This document shows, in pieces, positions 1 through 11,700 of a DNA stretch of 64,000 nucleotides. The stretch comes from Antedon mediterranea. Its lineage: Eukaryota; Echinodermata; Crinoidea; Comatulida; Antedonidae. The stretch lies in assembly GCF_964355755.1 (NCBI RefSeq), contig NC_092675.1, forward strand, positions 19,172,912 through 19,236,911, read 5' to 3'. The notes below the pieces were generated by a model. That model searched no databases and was not told where the DNA came from. It saw nothing but the letters and a program-made list of their open reading frames with translations. Both the position numbers and the translations under genes were made by a program. Numbering within the stretch: position 1 is the stretch's first letter; each line of letters opens with the position of its first letter.

Positions 1-170
1 AACTTAGAACCTCTTTTGGGACACCCCTGTTTAGTGGACACTTTCCTATGACACGAACAGGCAATCTATGTTGTCTTTGGCTATGTTTCAACACTACTGC
101 CAACACCTATTCAGGGGAGACTTGGTTGGGTCCAGCGGGTATCCTCTTAATAGCGTTTCTACTGTAATTC
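1..170. repeat. dispersed repeat, copy 1
   Basis: Contains AGAACCTCTTTTGGGACACC and ATTCAGGGGAGACTTGG. The same order of blocks recurs at about 16185-16310. Likely a degraded mobile element cut by the window edge. Confidence 0.45.
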
Positions 171-1129
171 AGTTATTGATGTCAACTTATTTCTCCATAT
201 GCGTTACCACATGCATTTGTTTATTGTATATCTGATAAATAAGAGTAGTTATATGATATGTCTTACTGATAATTATATATTACCTATATTAATTAATATT
301 ATTTATTTGAATCTTTAATTTCAAGAGATGAGATACTCTCTAAGTCTAATACCCTTTTCACATCTCCAAAAATTGTTACAACTTGAAACAAGTTGTAATC
401 GGGTTTGATCTCCTGACTTATTACATGTTTTCATACACGCATACATGAATCTTGTGAAATCTTGGGAAGAAAAAATAGTTGCACGCTATTTAATTGCTGT
501 GATTGGTCAGTTAATACCAGAGCAATACACGCGCACGCAGCAAGAACTCAGAACATCTTGGAACAAAAACACAGGCCTCTTGTTGGTGTGTTTTTCGAAG
601 AAAAAAAATTTGTGAAATCTCAGGAGATTTTCCCAAAAAATTGTTTTCACACTGTGCAAACATGGTTACAAGTGTTGTTACATTTTGTGAGTATTCGATA
701 TCAAATGACGTATTGAACTACATTCATTCATATTTTGCAATATATTTATTCTGTTTAACCCATTGACCCCTAAGTTTATTTTGCTCCCCTGGGACCCAAA
801 AAGCATATGTCATATAATTAACCCTAACTTTTTTTCTAAACACAGACATTAAAAAAATTAAAAAACAAAAATAATGCAAAGGACATTTTATTTCCAAATA
901 TGTTATCAAATTTGTGTTACAACTTATTTTGGCGGAGTATGGATTATGCAAATTTTAGAAATATTTTAGGAAAATTATTAAAAATTTGTAATTTATCTTT
1001 GACTACCAAATGCACAAAAATTAATAAATATTTCATAATAAAACTCATCTCTTCATCAGAACCTATTTCTTCTCTTCAAAATAAGACCAAACTTGACCAT
1101 TATGAATGACCGGTTTCGAAATTATGAAG

Positions 1130-2520
1130 AAATTAGTAGACTGACTCATCCGACGATGACCATATGGGGCCTAGGCCTATCGGGAGCCGCCCCGAGAGCG
1201 TCCTCGCCGCTGTTTGTTCACCGGGAATGTTAAAAAAAACATCCCGAAAGCGACTTGGAATTCGCGATTCCCACGCGCACCGGCATCCCTCGGGAGCTTA
1301 GTCCGCTGTTTTAGACGTGTAGCTTGCAGAAAATTTGACGAAAATGCGTCGAAAACTTATGAAATTAAAACAAGTTTGGTATCAAAATGTTTGTCAAAAG
1401 TTATGCTTCAATAAACTGACCTTTGCGCAGAGTTTGAACAAATATTTCATGCCCATAATGCATCTGACATGTCAGGGTTCATATTACAATCAAAGGTAAA
1501 CAATATGGCGCGGCCCTTGTGAGGACATCTTCACGACTTTTCTCCGGTAGAAAAATCACATTTTTACATGGAAATATGACGATTTAGACACTGTAACTGA
1601 TACATAATCTTTATTTATTATACATTTATTGTATACAAGCTTCAAAATAGTGATTATTAGAAATAAAGATGGATTTTAGACGATTTTACGTTGTATGTCT
1701 AGGCCTAGATTCATTCAACGCGCCTGTCGCGTTTCGAACAGCGTGCTTCGAAAAACGGTTATATTTTCGAATTTTATTTTCAAACTAACTTCAACAATTG
1801 TTTTTATATATTTAGAAGCATATTTTTTAAAAAAAAGTTGTGAGTATTTTGTATAATTTGTTGTTACGATTCATGCACAGCAAACTGCGCATGTAAATTC
1901 GATTTACTTTTTTTTTGTTGAAAATTTGTTTACAATGACCTTGACTTTTAACCTTTTGAGCGCTTTAAGCGCTTATCGTGGTGAATCGGTTATAGACCAG
2001 TCGGATCTGGAGGCAGGTGTCACTTTTCTGCAGAATTTTCCAAACCAACTTTTTCTAGTGCATTTTTTGACGTAGATTACGAATCTGGTTGTTGATCGGA
2101 CTAACGTGGGGGCTTTTTAAAGATATAAACGTTTAAAATCTTGATTTTTGAGAGCCGAAATTAATCAAAATAAAACAAATTTAGACAATAGAGGGCGCAC
2201 TTTCTACATAATTATGAGTAAATTGGATTAAAAAAGACTTCGTTGCTGTTAATTTTATTCACGTAAATGTGAAAATAATTTATAAATCTGATCGGTTTTA
2301 TATGCTGAAATTGTTTTAGTAATACACTGTGTAGTATAAAGTTAGTTAGAACTTTTCATTTTCGCGTTTTCAGTGATCAAAAATGATATTGTCTAGGCCC
2401 GAATATGAATGCTTCCAGCGTACGACGTATGTAAACAAAGGACGTTTAAACCGCGATGACCGCATATAAAGTTCGCTCAAGTGAATAGTGGGGCTTTTAC
2501 TAGCCTAGCGTATTGTGACC
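1130..2520. other. CpG-rich stretch without a recognised gene
   Basis: Much richer in CpG than the rest of the left flank (GCCGCCCCGAGAGCGTCC, CACGCGCACCGG, ACGACGTATG). It includes AATATGGCGCGGCC at about 1503, which resembles a YY1-type core promoter element. It could be the promoter of a gene to the left, or old CpG-bearing transposon DNA: part of it (1985-2135) is a repeat also found at 5520-5655. No open frame with a recognisable protein was seen. Confidence 0.35.
1985..2135 (+). repeat. dispersed inverted repeat, copy 1
   Basis: Blocks ATAGACCAGTCG, AGGTGTCACTTTT-TGCAGAATTT, ACTTTTTCT and GTTGATCG occur in the same order in the reverse complement of 5520-5655, with diverged spacing. 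Confidence 0.65.
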
Positions 2521-3289
2521 GTATGCATGAAACATCTTTCTCTAGCTTATCTTGCATGCAGCGCTAGCTTTACATAAACATGTGTACTACTGTTTTTAAA
2601 TTTTTTCCCCCGATTTTTAGGTGGTGTAAGGGCCTAGAACTTATATTATTATTACTGACAGGCTTCTAGAGTAGGCTACTACTACTAGGCCTAGTACTGG
2701 TGTAGTAACTAGCTGGCATAATAATAGCGTAGGTGTAGATGTATTATGGTGTCGTGTGTGTAGTCTTTACAGCTAAAACATTTATTTTTGTATACATAAA
2801 TCTAATAAATGCTGTGTACTACTACCCGTATATTCAGCTGATTATAACAATACATCCAGCAACCCTATCAACCAACGATTTCTCACAGGTGACATCATTG
2901 TTCAGGTGGAAACATTGTGAAAATACTACAACGATATTGAATGTATTATTTATTACGAAAGCTGCATCTAGCATGAACATAATATTTCCTCTCTGACTGA
3001 GATCATGTTTTAAACAATAAAAGAAAATAAGGTTGCCCTAAAGAACTAGCTGTAGAAAATCACATAAAACAATGTTTCTCTGTCCCTGAACCAACATAAT
3101 TCCAATAAACATGGCTATATCATACCAAATGTATTCTACAAAATAAACAGCCAGCATCATATAATAATTATGGTTTAAAATGTCAAAGACCAACTGATAA
3201 ATGTGGAATTTGCGTGTATGGTGGTTTGATTCCATAATAGTAATACTGTATTTTGATGATGAACTATTGCATTTTCTATGTATATGTAC

Positions 3290-3645
3290 AGGCGCGTAGC
3301 CAGAGGGGTTTTTATGGTTCGGGCGAACCCCCATTCCCGACATGCCCAATACCTCACCCTCATCTCTGAAAATCCTCCAAATACGTGCCCCACACAGTAC
3401 AAAAGGTTAATTTGAAAAATTCGTTCGTGAATGGAATAACTCGATACCTTCTTCACTGTATGAGCGTATGTCGAGCGATACGTGTCTGTAAATTTACGAG
3501 TTGCAAATGAATTGCCGATTTTCACCTGAAATCCCTGGATGTAACATGATATTGATGCGTGTATCGTACTCATAAAGTGAGCTGGGGCACGAACGGTTCG
3601 TACAAAGGACACCGCCAGACAATAGCGTACGTACCTATATTGTTT
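3290..3645 (-). repeat. transposon-like repeat, copy 1
   Basis: On the minus strand it ends CCCTCTGGCTACGCGCCTGT, a motif common at ends of repeated elements. The other part (ATCCCTGGATGTAACATGAT and CACCGCCAGACAATAGCGTA) is shared in order with 4425-4650. The 145-codon frame inside has no recognisable domain and is taken as incidental. Confidence 0.5.
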
Positions 3646-3728
3646 AGATCACGGCAGTCAGCATGCATAAAGTATACCGTAAATCTTCTAATTGTAACAC
3701 TGGGTTATTATATTATTCTTTGATTGTT

Positions 3729-4065
3729 TTTTAGGGTGGGTTACTACTAGAAGGGGATTACTATTAGAGTAGTGGGTTACTATTACTTGAAAATAGTAAC
3801 CCACCCCAACTATTCCGGTCAGCAGCTCATAGCAAAATAATAAACAGTACGGATAAACACATTTGTTTGAACAGAACTAACTAACTAACTAACTTATAAA
3901 CTCAAAAACACTCAATCCTTCCCCACACCCGAGATCAACATGCATTATCTCCTTATTACTATTAGAGTAGTGGGTTGTTATTATTATAGATTGACTATTG
4001 ACTGGGTTACACTATCTATTAAAAGGAGGGTTACTATTATTAGAGTGTGGGTTACTATTAGAAGA
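3729..4065 (+). repeat. degenerate GGGTTACTATTA repeats
   Basis: GGGTTACTATTA-type units, often with TTAGAGTAGTG, recur around 3735-3800 and 3955-4065. The DNA between holds an ACTA-type microsatellite near 3870. Confidence 0.6.
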
Positions 4066-4424
4066 TTGATTAATATTTAATTTCTTCAAATTGCTGTAAA
4101 TAAATATAGGTAGAGCTATAATAAGCATTGAATTTGCCTTCTCACACAAAGTGCTTTTTTTGGGGATTCCCCTAGACGTACGTACGTTCACATTGAACTT
4201 GAACGCAAGTGAATGATCAAAAAAGGTACGAATACGATCGTTTTGCTCATTGGTAGCATGCTGCATGAGAGTGTCTTTTCCGACTAATTAGAGGTGCTAT
4301 TTATCATGAATGTTATGTGCGAGAGTATACCATTTCCGGCCATCTAGAGGTGTCATTTAACCAAATTTGCTTCGCCCCTCCAGATTTAGGATGGCTTTTA
4401 GGTAAGGGTGGAATTAAACGACAT

Positions 4425-4650
4425 TAAACTCATTACAAACGTATCAGATTAACATAATTCGTTTTTGCTGTAGCATACGTCGATACACAGTACATAACGT
4501 AACCGTCAGTAAACTTCGCCTGGAAAGTAATACTACGACACATTTTGGTCCCTGGATGGAATATGATATCACGCGTTTGGACACAACGTTGAACGATTTG
4601 TACAACAAAGGGATACCGCCAGACAAGTGCGTACCTATTGTTTAATAGTT
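4425..4650 (-). repeat. transposon-like repeat, copy 2
   Basis: A diverged copy of part of 3290-3645: CCCTGGATGGAATATGATAT, TGTACAACAAAGGGATACCG and CCAGACAAGTGCGTACCTAT correspond one to one with the first copy. Confidence 0.5.
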
Positions 4651-4959
4651 GGATAGCTGGCAATAATGAATGCATAATAGCCCTCCGACGTACTCGCGGT
4701 CAATGGAACGTCGCGGTTTTCTAGGCGCTGAGGCTACGAAGTGAACGCCAACGATTTTTACAGTATTCCCCGACTCGACAAAAAGTACCTGTGTTCCCAG
4801 ATATGGGATAGGCTCCCCGACGAGGGGATAGAGCCCATGCGGATACACAGTTGATGATCTTAACCTGGATGTTTTACTATTTTCATGAGATTTAAAACAT
4901 ATTTTTTCTTAGAATATGCCAATTGCGCATTCTTTTGACATCATACTTTACTAACTTAT

Positions 4960-5400
4960 GACGTCATAGGTACGTTATATGGTAATTTAAATATTAATTG
5001 GAAAGTTTAATACCACATTTATATAGCGGCTATTCTGAATTTATGCTAATTAACCTTTTTGATGTCTGACCGTATCATGTTCATTTCAACAGGAAAATGT
5101 TAGAAAATTGTTTTCCTGCGGTTTCTACATTTTTTTTAGCATAGGATAATGTCATTTAAGCAGTTATAACATAATATATGACGTCACAACTACCTTATGA
5201 CGTCATAGTTACGTCATATGGTAATTTAAATATGCTAGTTTGAAAGTTTAATGTCACATTTATATTTACTCGTAATGCACTTAGGTGGTCTAAAACCAAC
5301 CGTTGAGGAGATATGGGAACTTCAAATGGTAAATGGCGGCCATTTTGAATTTATGCCAATTAACCCACTTTCCGGTGTCCGATTTTGATAAATTTTGGAT
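4960..5400 (+). repeat. two diverged tandem units of about 230 bp
   Basis: TGACGTCATAGGTACGTTAT near 4960 and TGACGTCATAGTTACGTCAT near 5198 each precede TATGGTAATTTAAATAT, AAAGTTTAAT-CCACATTTATA and TTTGAATTTATGC-AATTAA. Confidence 0.65.
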
Positions 5401-5519
5401 ATGATGTTTATTTGGACTATATCAACTAGACAACACATTTCTGTTGCATTTAACATATCTAAACGATTTCCTCTTCATAAAATGACTTATTTGACCTAAT
5501 TTGACCTTTGACCCTTCAT

Positions 5520-5655
5520 ATCTCAAAAACGCCCCCTCCCCGTCGCGATCAACATTCATATTCGTATTCTACAGCCAAAATTACCCCAGAAAAAGTACAT
5601 GAAGTAAATTCTGCAAAAAGTGACACCTACACCTCAAATACGACTGGTCTATTAT
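5520..5655 (-). repeat. dispersed inverted repeat, copy 2
   Basis: Reverse-complement partner of 1985-2135. On the minus strand it reads AATAGACCAGTCGTAT, AGGTGTCACTTTTTGCAGAA and GAATGTTGATCGCGACGG. Confidence 0.65.
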
Positions 5656-5659
5656 ATAT

Positions 5660-6745
5660 TATGCAAAGCCATGTGAATGAAATATTATATTGATATAAAT
5701 CATGAAAAGGAAATATTTATTTTTTTCCATAAAATTAAAATTTATAAATTTTTAGCTGTTATTTCAAATCCCATGGGATTTGAAATATTAGCTATGTATG
5801 TAATTATCAGCACATGTACAGTATATCATTTTATAATATTATTACAGTTTCCAATTTATGTCAAAAAGCTACTCTAAGTAAAGTTTTATTTTTTAAAAGC
5901 AGTTAACATATTCACTCATTGTTACTACTTTACATTAGAAATTGTTGTTGTGCACATTCCACAACTGTGTTTGTTCATGAGTGTCTGAAGATATAACAAA
6001 CATATTTTTGGTGTTGTTCATTGCCCATATTTAATTGCTCTATATTACAAACTTATTTAAAGACGGGGCCATAGCCAGCATGATAAACAAGGAGCTTGTT
6101 CAATTTTCACTACCCAATTCACCAGCAGAGATCGTCATATTTTATATTAATAATTATATTTAAAGCATTTATGCATCGTCTGTGAGTGAAGATATTTGTT
6201 AATATTTCCATGTAGTGTAAATTTACAAAGATTACCAATCTGAACCCTAAACATATTTTTTTTATAGACCTAGGCCATCACAACAATTTTAACTTTACAA
6301 TACAGTGAATGATAAATTTAATACTTAAATATTTGTTTGTGTATATTGTCAGATTATTAGAATTATTAATATTTATTTTTTCAATGATGATGCATACGAT
6401 TCTATAAGACCAGTGCAATCATATTTTAATGATATTTTGAAGTGATTATTAACATGTATATATAAGAGGTTATTATGTGACGTTGTTAGGTACAGTATTA
6501 TATTCGATTTGTAAAGCGGTAAGATTTTGGTGTGGTGAGCAGGACTGCAGTGCAAAAATAAGTCCAACATTTGCATAAAGATTTATTGAAAATAGCAACT
6601 TGCTTTAAATGATGTTGCTATATTCACCGAATCACGTAAAGATATTTCGTCAGCATTTCACTTAAGTCATAAATTAAGTGGCATTTACGTAGGAGATTTT
6701 TTTAATTGCAAGGGTGAATATAACCAATGTTTACAACATCACATT
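5660..6745. other. AT-rich intergenic DNA, nothing recognised
   Basis: No conserved coding block, tRNA or clear repeat was seen on either strand; open frames here are short and low-complexity. Confidence 0.5.
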
Positions 6746-6747
6746 CC

Positions 6748-6887
6748 TTAATCTCGGTCTACACTATCAAACTAGTGATGTGCCCAATATGGTAGTGATA
6801 TGACCAAATATGCTAGTGATATAACCATATATAGGCACATCACATTTTTTTGTCACATAAAGTTTGATAGTGTAAGCATAGCTTTAC
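6748..6887 (+). mobile_element. TTAA-type foldback element, copy 1
   Basis: Ends TTAATCTCGGTCTACACTAT and AGTTTGATAGTGTAAGCATA are inverted repeats. The core carries ATATGGTAGTGATATGACC and ATATAGGCACATCACA, as in the other copies. Confidence 0.8.
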
Positions 6888-8130
6888 AATCCTCATCACC
6901 ACTCACTATCATGGTGCATGATGATCATTCAGATTACTATTACGGTATATGGACAATACAATTCATTAAAAAAAATTGAATATAGATAAAGTTTTACCAC
7001 AAATGTACAACAACAAATATATTGATTTATGTATATTTCCAACTTGAAAAATTGTGTCATTTCTATTAGATGTATTCAGTTTTTATGTTTCAAGATTTTT
7101 ATTACACAGGCAAACAACAATTACCGTTCCATCTTTTGTATTTTTATGGGTTGTAAATATTGAAAACAATGACATGGGAGCTACCTATCTATTGTAATGT
7201 TAACTAGCAATTCTTAATTACACTTTTTATTTCTGTTTCCTCGTAAATTTGCTGTGTTTTTAATAGTGAACAAATTCCATACTATCAAGTAGTATTACTT
7301 ATTTTATCTCCTAACATGCATTATGTCATAGTTACAAGTGAGAGATAAAACATTTTGTTGATGCATATTTGGAAAATACTGAAACAATTGATACTTTTGT
7401 CAATAACAGTTTAAATGAAATTGTTGGTTGTACGTTAAAATAAAAATGCTATAAATTTGCCGTTACTTAAACAATAGAAAAGACCAAGGAAGAGTGATGA
7501 ATTGCACCCTTTCCCTGAAAAGACCGTAAGCTTGGTTTTTAACTGAAATTATGTTATCTAGTTGCAAATTAAATATGAAAACCAGGGGAGATATAACATA
7601 TCACTAGTTGGCTACAGCCCATGTTTAAATATTTTAAAGACAATTTTAGCAAATTGTGAAAATAAATAATGAACCTTTCTTAGGTAGAATGCAAGATGGG
7701 CTGGGATATAAATGTTAGTACTATACATACAAAATGTTTGTTTAAATACATTTGAAATAGGTACTAATAAGGAATGCGAATTTACTGTATAACAACATAT
7801 GTATGATACATGCGATATTTATTAATGTAATAATGATGATGTAGTTTTAGTTACTGTAGTATTGTATATCATTATATTTGTATGTATATGATTTATGTTT
7901 CTTTTAAAGGTTTATTAAAATTAATCAGCTCTGGGAACAGTTGTTTTTTGTTGTTGATATATCATTAGGTTGGACAATAAGTGAATGTCCTTTATTGTAG
8001 GTGTCATTACTGTTGTTGAGATACACTGAAAGTTGATGGGATACCAGTCTTCCAAATTTGTCTCTTCAAAGTTAGCCTCACTTTCAGTTTACACAGATGG
8101 CTCGGCTCTATGGTAAGTGAATATTCTTTG
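6888..8130. other. AT-rich region upstream of VTI1A, nothing recognised
   Basis: No recognisable gene or repeat in this stretch. Confidence 0.45.
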
Positions 8131-8210
8131 ATAATAATAATAACGTACCACATTTATATAGCACCCTTTTATGAATAAACACGTTCAAAGCGCTTAACAA
8201 ATAGTTCATT
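8131..8210 (-). mobile_element. retroposon 3' end
   Basis: On the minus strand it reads AGCGCTTTGAACGTGTTTAT, then GGGTGCTATATAAATGTGG, then an ATT-repeat tail. This arrangement is typical of LINE or SINE 3' ends in marine invertebrates. It lies about 430 bases before the VTI1A start. Confidence 0.55.
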
Positions 8211-8499
8211 CTTATATTTAGTGCAATATATTCTTTGGTATTTTCTACCCGGAGTTTCCCTTTAAAAATAGGCAACGTATAATCCCACCCAAATAGGCTA
8301 CATTGAGAAGGCCTATAAATAGTCTCTGTTGGTCCAGATTTGAGTATTGTAATCGTACATTCATTTTATTAATCTTGCTTGTCTCATTTCTGGGGAATAT
8401 ATTGTTAAGTAAGTAATTAAAATATATACAGATCTAGTAGAATTTTGTATTAGAACTTTGTATTATATAAAATATTATAATTCTATTGTAATCATATTT

Positions 8500-8634
8500 C
8501 TGCCGCGCCCAGTTGTCGAACATGTCTTAAATCCATTTTGGTATTCCGAATTTAACTCCGTATCCGTATGTGTGTTCGCGAATGATATGATCGCGGGGAG
8601 AGAGCGAACAGTTTGTTAACATCAAACAGGCAAA
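8500..8634 (+). promoter_or_regulatory. CpG-bearing 5' region of VTI1A
   Basis: The roughly 135 bases before the VTI1A start contain many CpG dinucleotides (for example GCCGCGCC, GTTCGCGAA, GATCGCGGGG) in otherwise CpG-poor, AT-rich DNA. This suggests the core promoter and 5' UTR. No TATA box was recognised at a fixed distance. The transcription start is not determined. Confidence 0.45.
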
Positions 8635-8737
8635 ATGATGTCAGATATGACAGCGATGGAGGAGTTCGAACATCAATTTGCCACTTTATCGGCAGACATA
8701 ACAAGTAAAATCAACGATATACCAAAAAAACATGGAA
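8635..8737 (+). CDS. VTI1A: VTI1A exon 1
   Basis: Codes residues 1-34 plus one base. It opens with MMSDMTAMEEFEHQFATL and ends at donor A|GTAAGT. The split codon is completed by exon 2 to give Asn35. Confidence 0.93.
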
Positions 8738-11700
8738 GTAAGTTTTCAATTGTTCATGATAATAACCATAATAATGCGGACTACCCTAGGCCTAGGCCTA
8801 GGCTAGGCCTGTAACTTTAGGCTAGTATTAAGCCACTTTACTGGGCACTGTGCCGGTTGGAGGTTAGCTAGGACGCCCCTCAAACACAGAGAGCACGGAG
8901 CAGCTAGGCCTAGCCTGGGTGGCCTTTTCCGTGTCTTATTATGGGACGATTCCCACCTTACGTCTCACTTTAGACCAAATTCATATTCATTTTTTTCGGT
9001 ATTTATCAAGTTTTGAAAGGTGTTTAACAATCCGTATTTTATTGATATTGTCAATTATTATTGACAATGTTGATATAATACTACAGTAGGCCTAATATCC
9101 CAATAAATTACAAAAAAAAAACGTAATTTTATATTCAATTTATTACTTCGAAAACCTTGTTTATTTCGTGCATTCGCCAAGCGGCCCACAGAGGGCATAA
9201 CTTGTTTACATCGTTCGCGTGACTAAAAATAGTAAAAAATGATCATTTTCGACAATGTTTTCAAAATGTTTGCTTTATTGCATCTTTATCCATAGTAGTA
9301 GTACAGTAGTACTACCCCATAGTCTCTCTGAAAATAAATTTTTGCGAAAAAAGCTTATTTTATGCTTATAAAATGCATGTCAAAGCCGATGCATTTAAGT
9401 GTGCCAAATCGTCTCAGGGCCGAATCGTCCCGTTACCGATTGAATAATATTTTAATAGCATATTAGCATAATGTTTCCTAGGCCTAGTCCCTACTGGGCA
9501 TATTTAAGCTTTTATTTTTGGTAACCATTTAGACCCTCTTTAATTATTTTGCAGATGAAAAAAAGATTTTGGTTAATTCAGCTGAAAAACAGATGGATGA
9601 GGCTCAAGAACTGGTAAAATGAATAAATTATTATTCATTAACAACAATAATGTAATAATACCTAGTAATGAATTTGTTTAAGGTGGATGTCCCTGGCCAT
9701 TAATTTCATCTTAATTAAGTGTATCTGTGGCAATGGCATATTCACACTCTTTTTGTTATGATGCCAAATAAGACATCATCATGTTCCTTAAACAAATATC
9801 CTGGTGACTGGGACTTTGTGTCATTATGTCTCATGAATTTCCTCCATGGTATCTTATATGTTAATCTTATAGCTAGAGCAAATGGACCTAGAAGTTAGGG
9901 GGATTCCAGCAAAAGATCGCCAGAAATACAGTACACGTGTCAAAAGCTATCAGACTGAACTAACACGTTTAGAGAAAGACCTTGTAAGTACAACAACAGA
10001 ACTGAACTTAAACGATGGTAAAACATGTGCAAATAGATATACAGGTGTTTAATACTCTTGTTTGTTTACAGTTAAATATTGTATAAGTCATTCATGTATG
10101 ACGTTCTAACAATAAAGTAAGTAATTAATGTTACAGTAGTTACCTAGTGAAAAATCGAAGAAAATAGTTAGTTATAATTAGTTATGCAATATGGTTCACC
10201 TTGCTTGCTAAAAAGAATATGTTTAAATAATTATTTTTAAATAGATTTTTTGAAAATATGTATTAAGATAAAGAATACAGATGATGTTTTCAAATTAGGT
10301 GTGATGTTGACTAACACAATACAGTAATTAATAGCCACCTGGACTTATTTGCACACATGCAAAATATTGTAATGTGAAACCCTTCAAACTTTACTACTGT
10401 ATACTGAATTGAATACAACTGCTGTTGATTGTGCAAATCCTCAATGTTGTAAAATTATGATTGTATATTGAAAAGGTATTCATCATTTATATTTTGATGG
10501 TTTTGGTCAGACTTAAGCTCTGTCTACACTATAAAGCTATGTGTGATGTGCCTAAATGTGGTAGTGATATGACCAAATACGGTAGTGATATGACATCATC
10601 ATGTTCATATATGGGCACATCACATTTTTTTTATCACATAAAGTTTGATAGTGTAGATAGAGCTTTAAAATTATCTTTTGTATTGTTTCTGTGCAGTAAC
10701 TACTATTTTTACTGCAGTAATGTATGATTTTGATTTGTTCCAATGTAGAAATTTATTAGTTACAGCAATAAATCAATGCATATGATGACCCCCAATACAG
10801 CTTTCAAAAGAGCTTTACAGCGTCCACATTATCAAACTGGATTGACAAAAAAAAAAGTGCCCATATCTCTGATTTATAGACATCAATACCATATTTTGGC
10901 ACATCACACATAGTGTAGACAGAGCTTTAAAGAGTGAAAATAATTTTGACATGGTCCCTTCTTCTTGTTTCTGATAATATCTATTTTCTTAATGAATTAT
11001 CTGTTTTGATGATTTTTAAAATCGTTTATAATTGTTTGAATTTTACATTTTTGTTAGAGGAGATCTAAAATAGCATTTACTGATTTAGAAACTGGAAGAG
11101 ATGAATTATTTGGATTAGAAGATGTACAAAGTTCAGAAGATCAGGTTAGTCTTATCATAATCTTATCACTACCGTAATGATGCGGGTATAAGCCCACTCT
11201 TGGGTATAATCACAACATCCCTCCACATTCACCCCTCTTTCTCTCTCTCCCCTGCCCAAAACTGGATGTGATTCTTACAAGAGGAGTGGGCTTAACTTAC
11301 ACTCGCGTCAGTACTGTGTTTACTTTGATTTGGTTTAATCACTTACTTTCAACTTTATTTACATCATACATAAACAGTACAATATGTGAAAAGGAGCTAA
11401 AAAATAGCTTTCGCTTATCGAAGTTTGACTCTTGTCACAAAAATTAAATTAGTCAAAATGTTTGTCAAGTTTGATCTAACAACAATAATTCAATAAGAAA
11501 GAAACAACAACTATATAAAAGAAATATAGTAATGTATTTGTAAAAGTAAACATTTAAAACTTCATTTATGAATTTCAATCTTGAAGAGGTACATTTCATT
11601 GCTAATCAATCATGTAATCATCAATCTGCATGATTATTATCAGCCATTACTGTTATGATCATGCATTATAAGTAACCTTTATTTTTACCTATGAACTGAT

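Noticed and set aside
3175-3612. 145-codon open frame on the minus strand
   Set aside because: It runs through a repeated, transposon-like segment with a diverged copy at 4425-4650 that does not keep the frame. No protein family pattern is visible.
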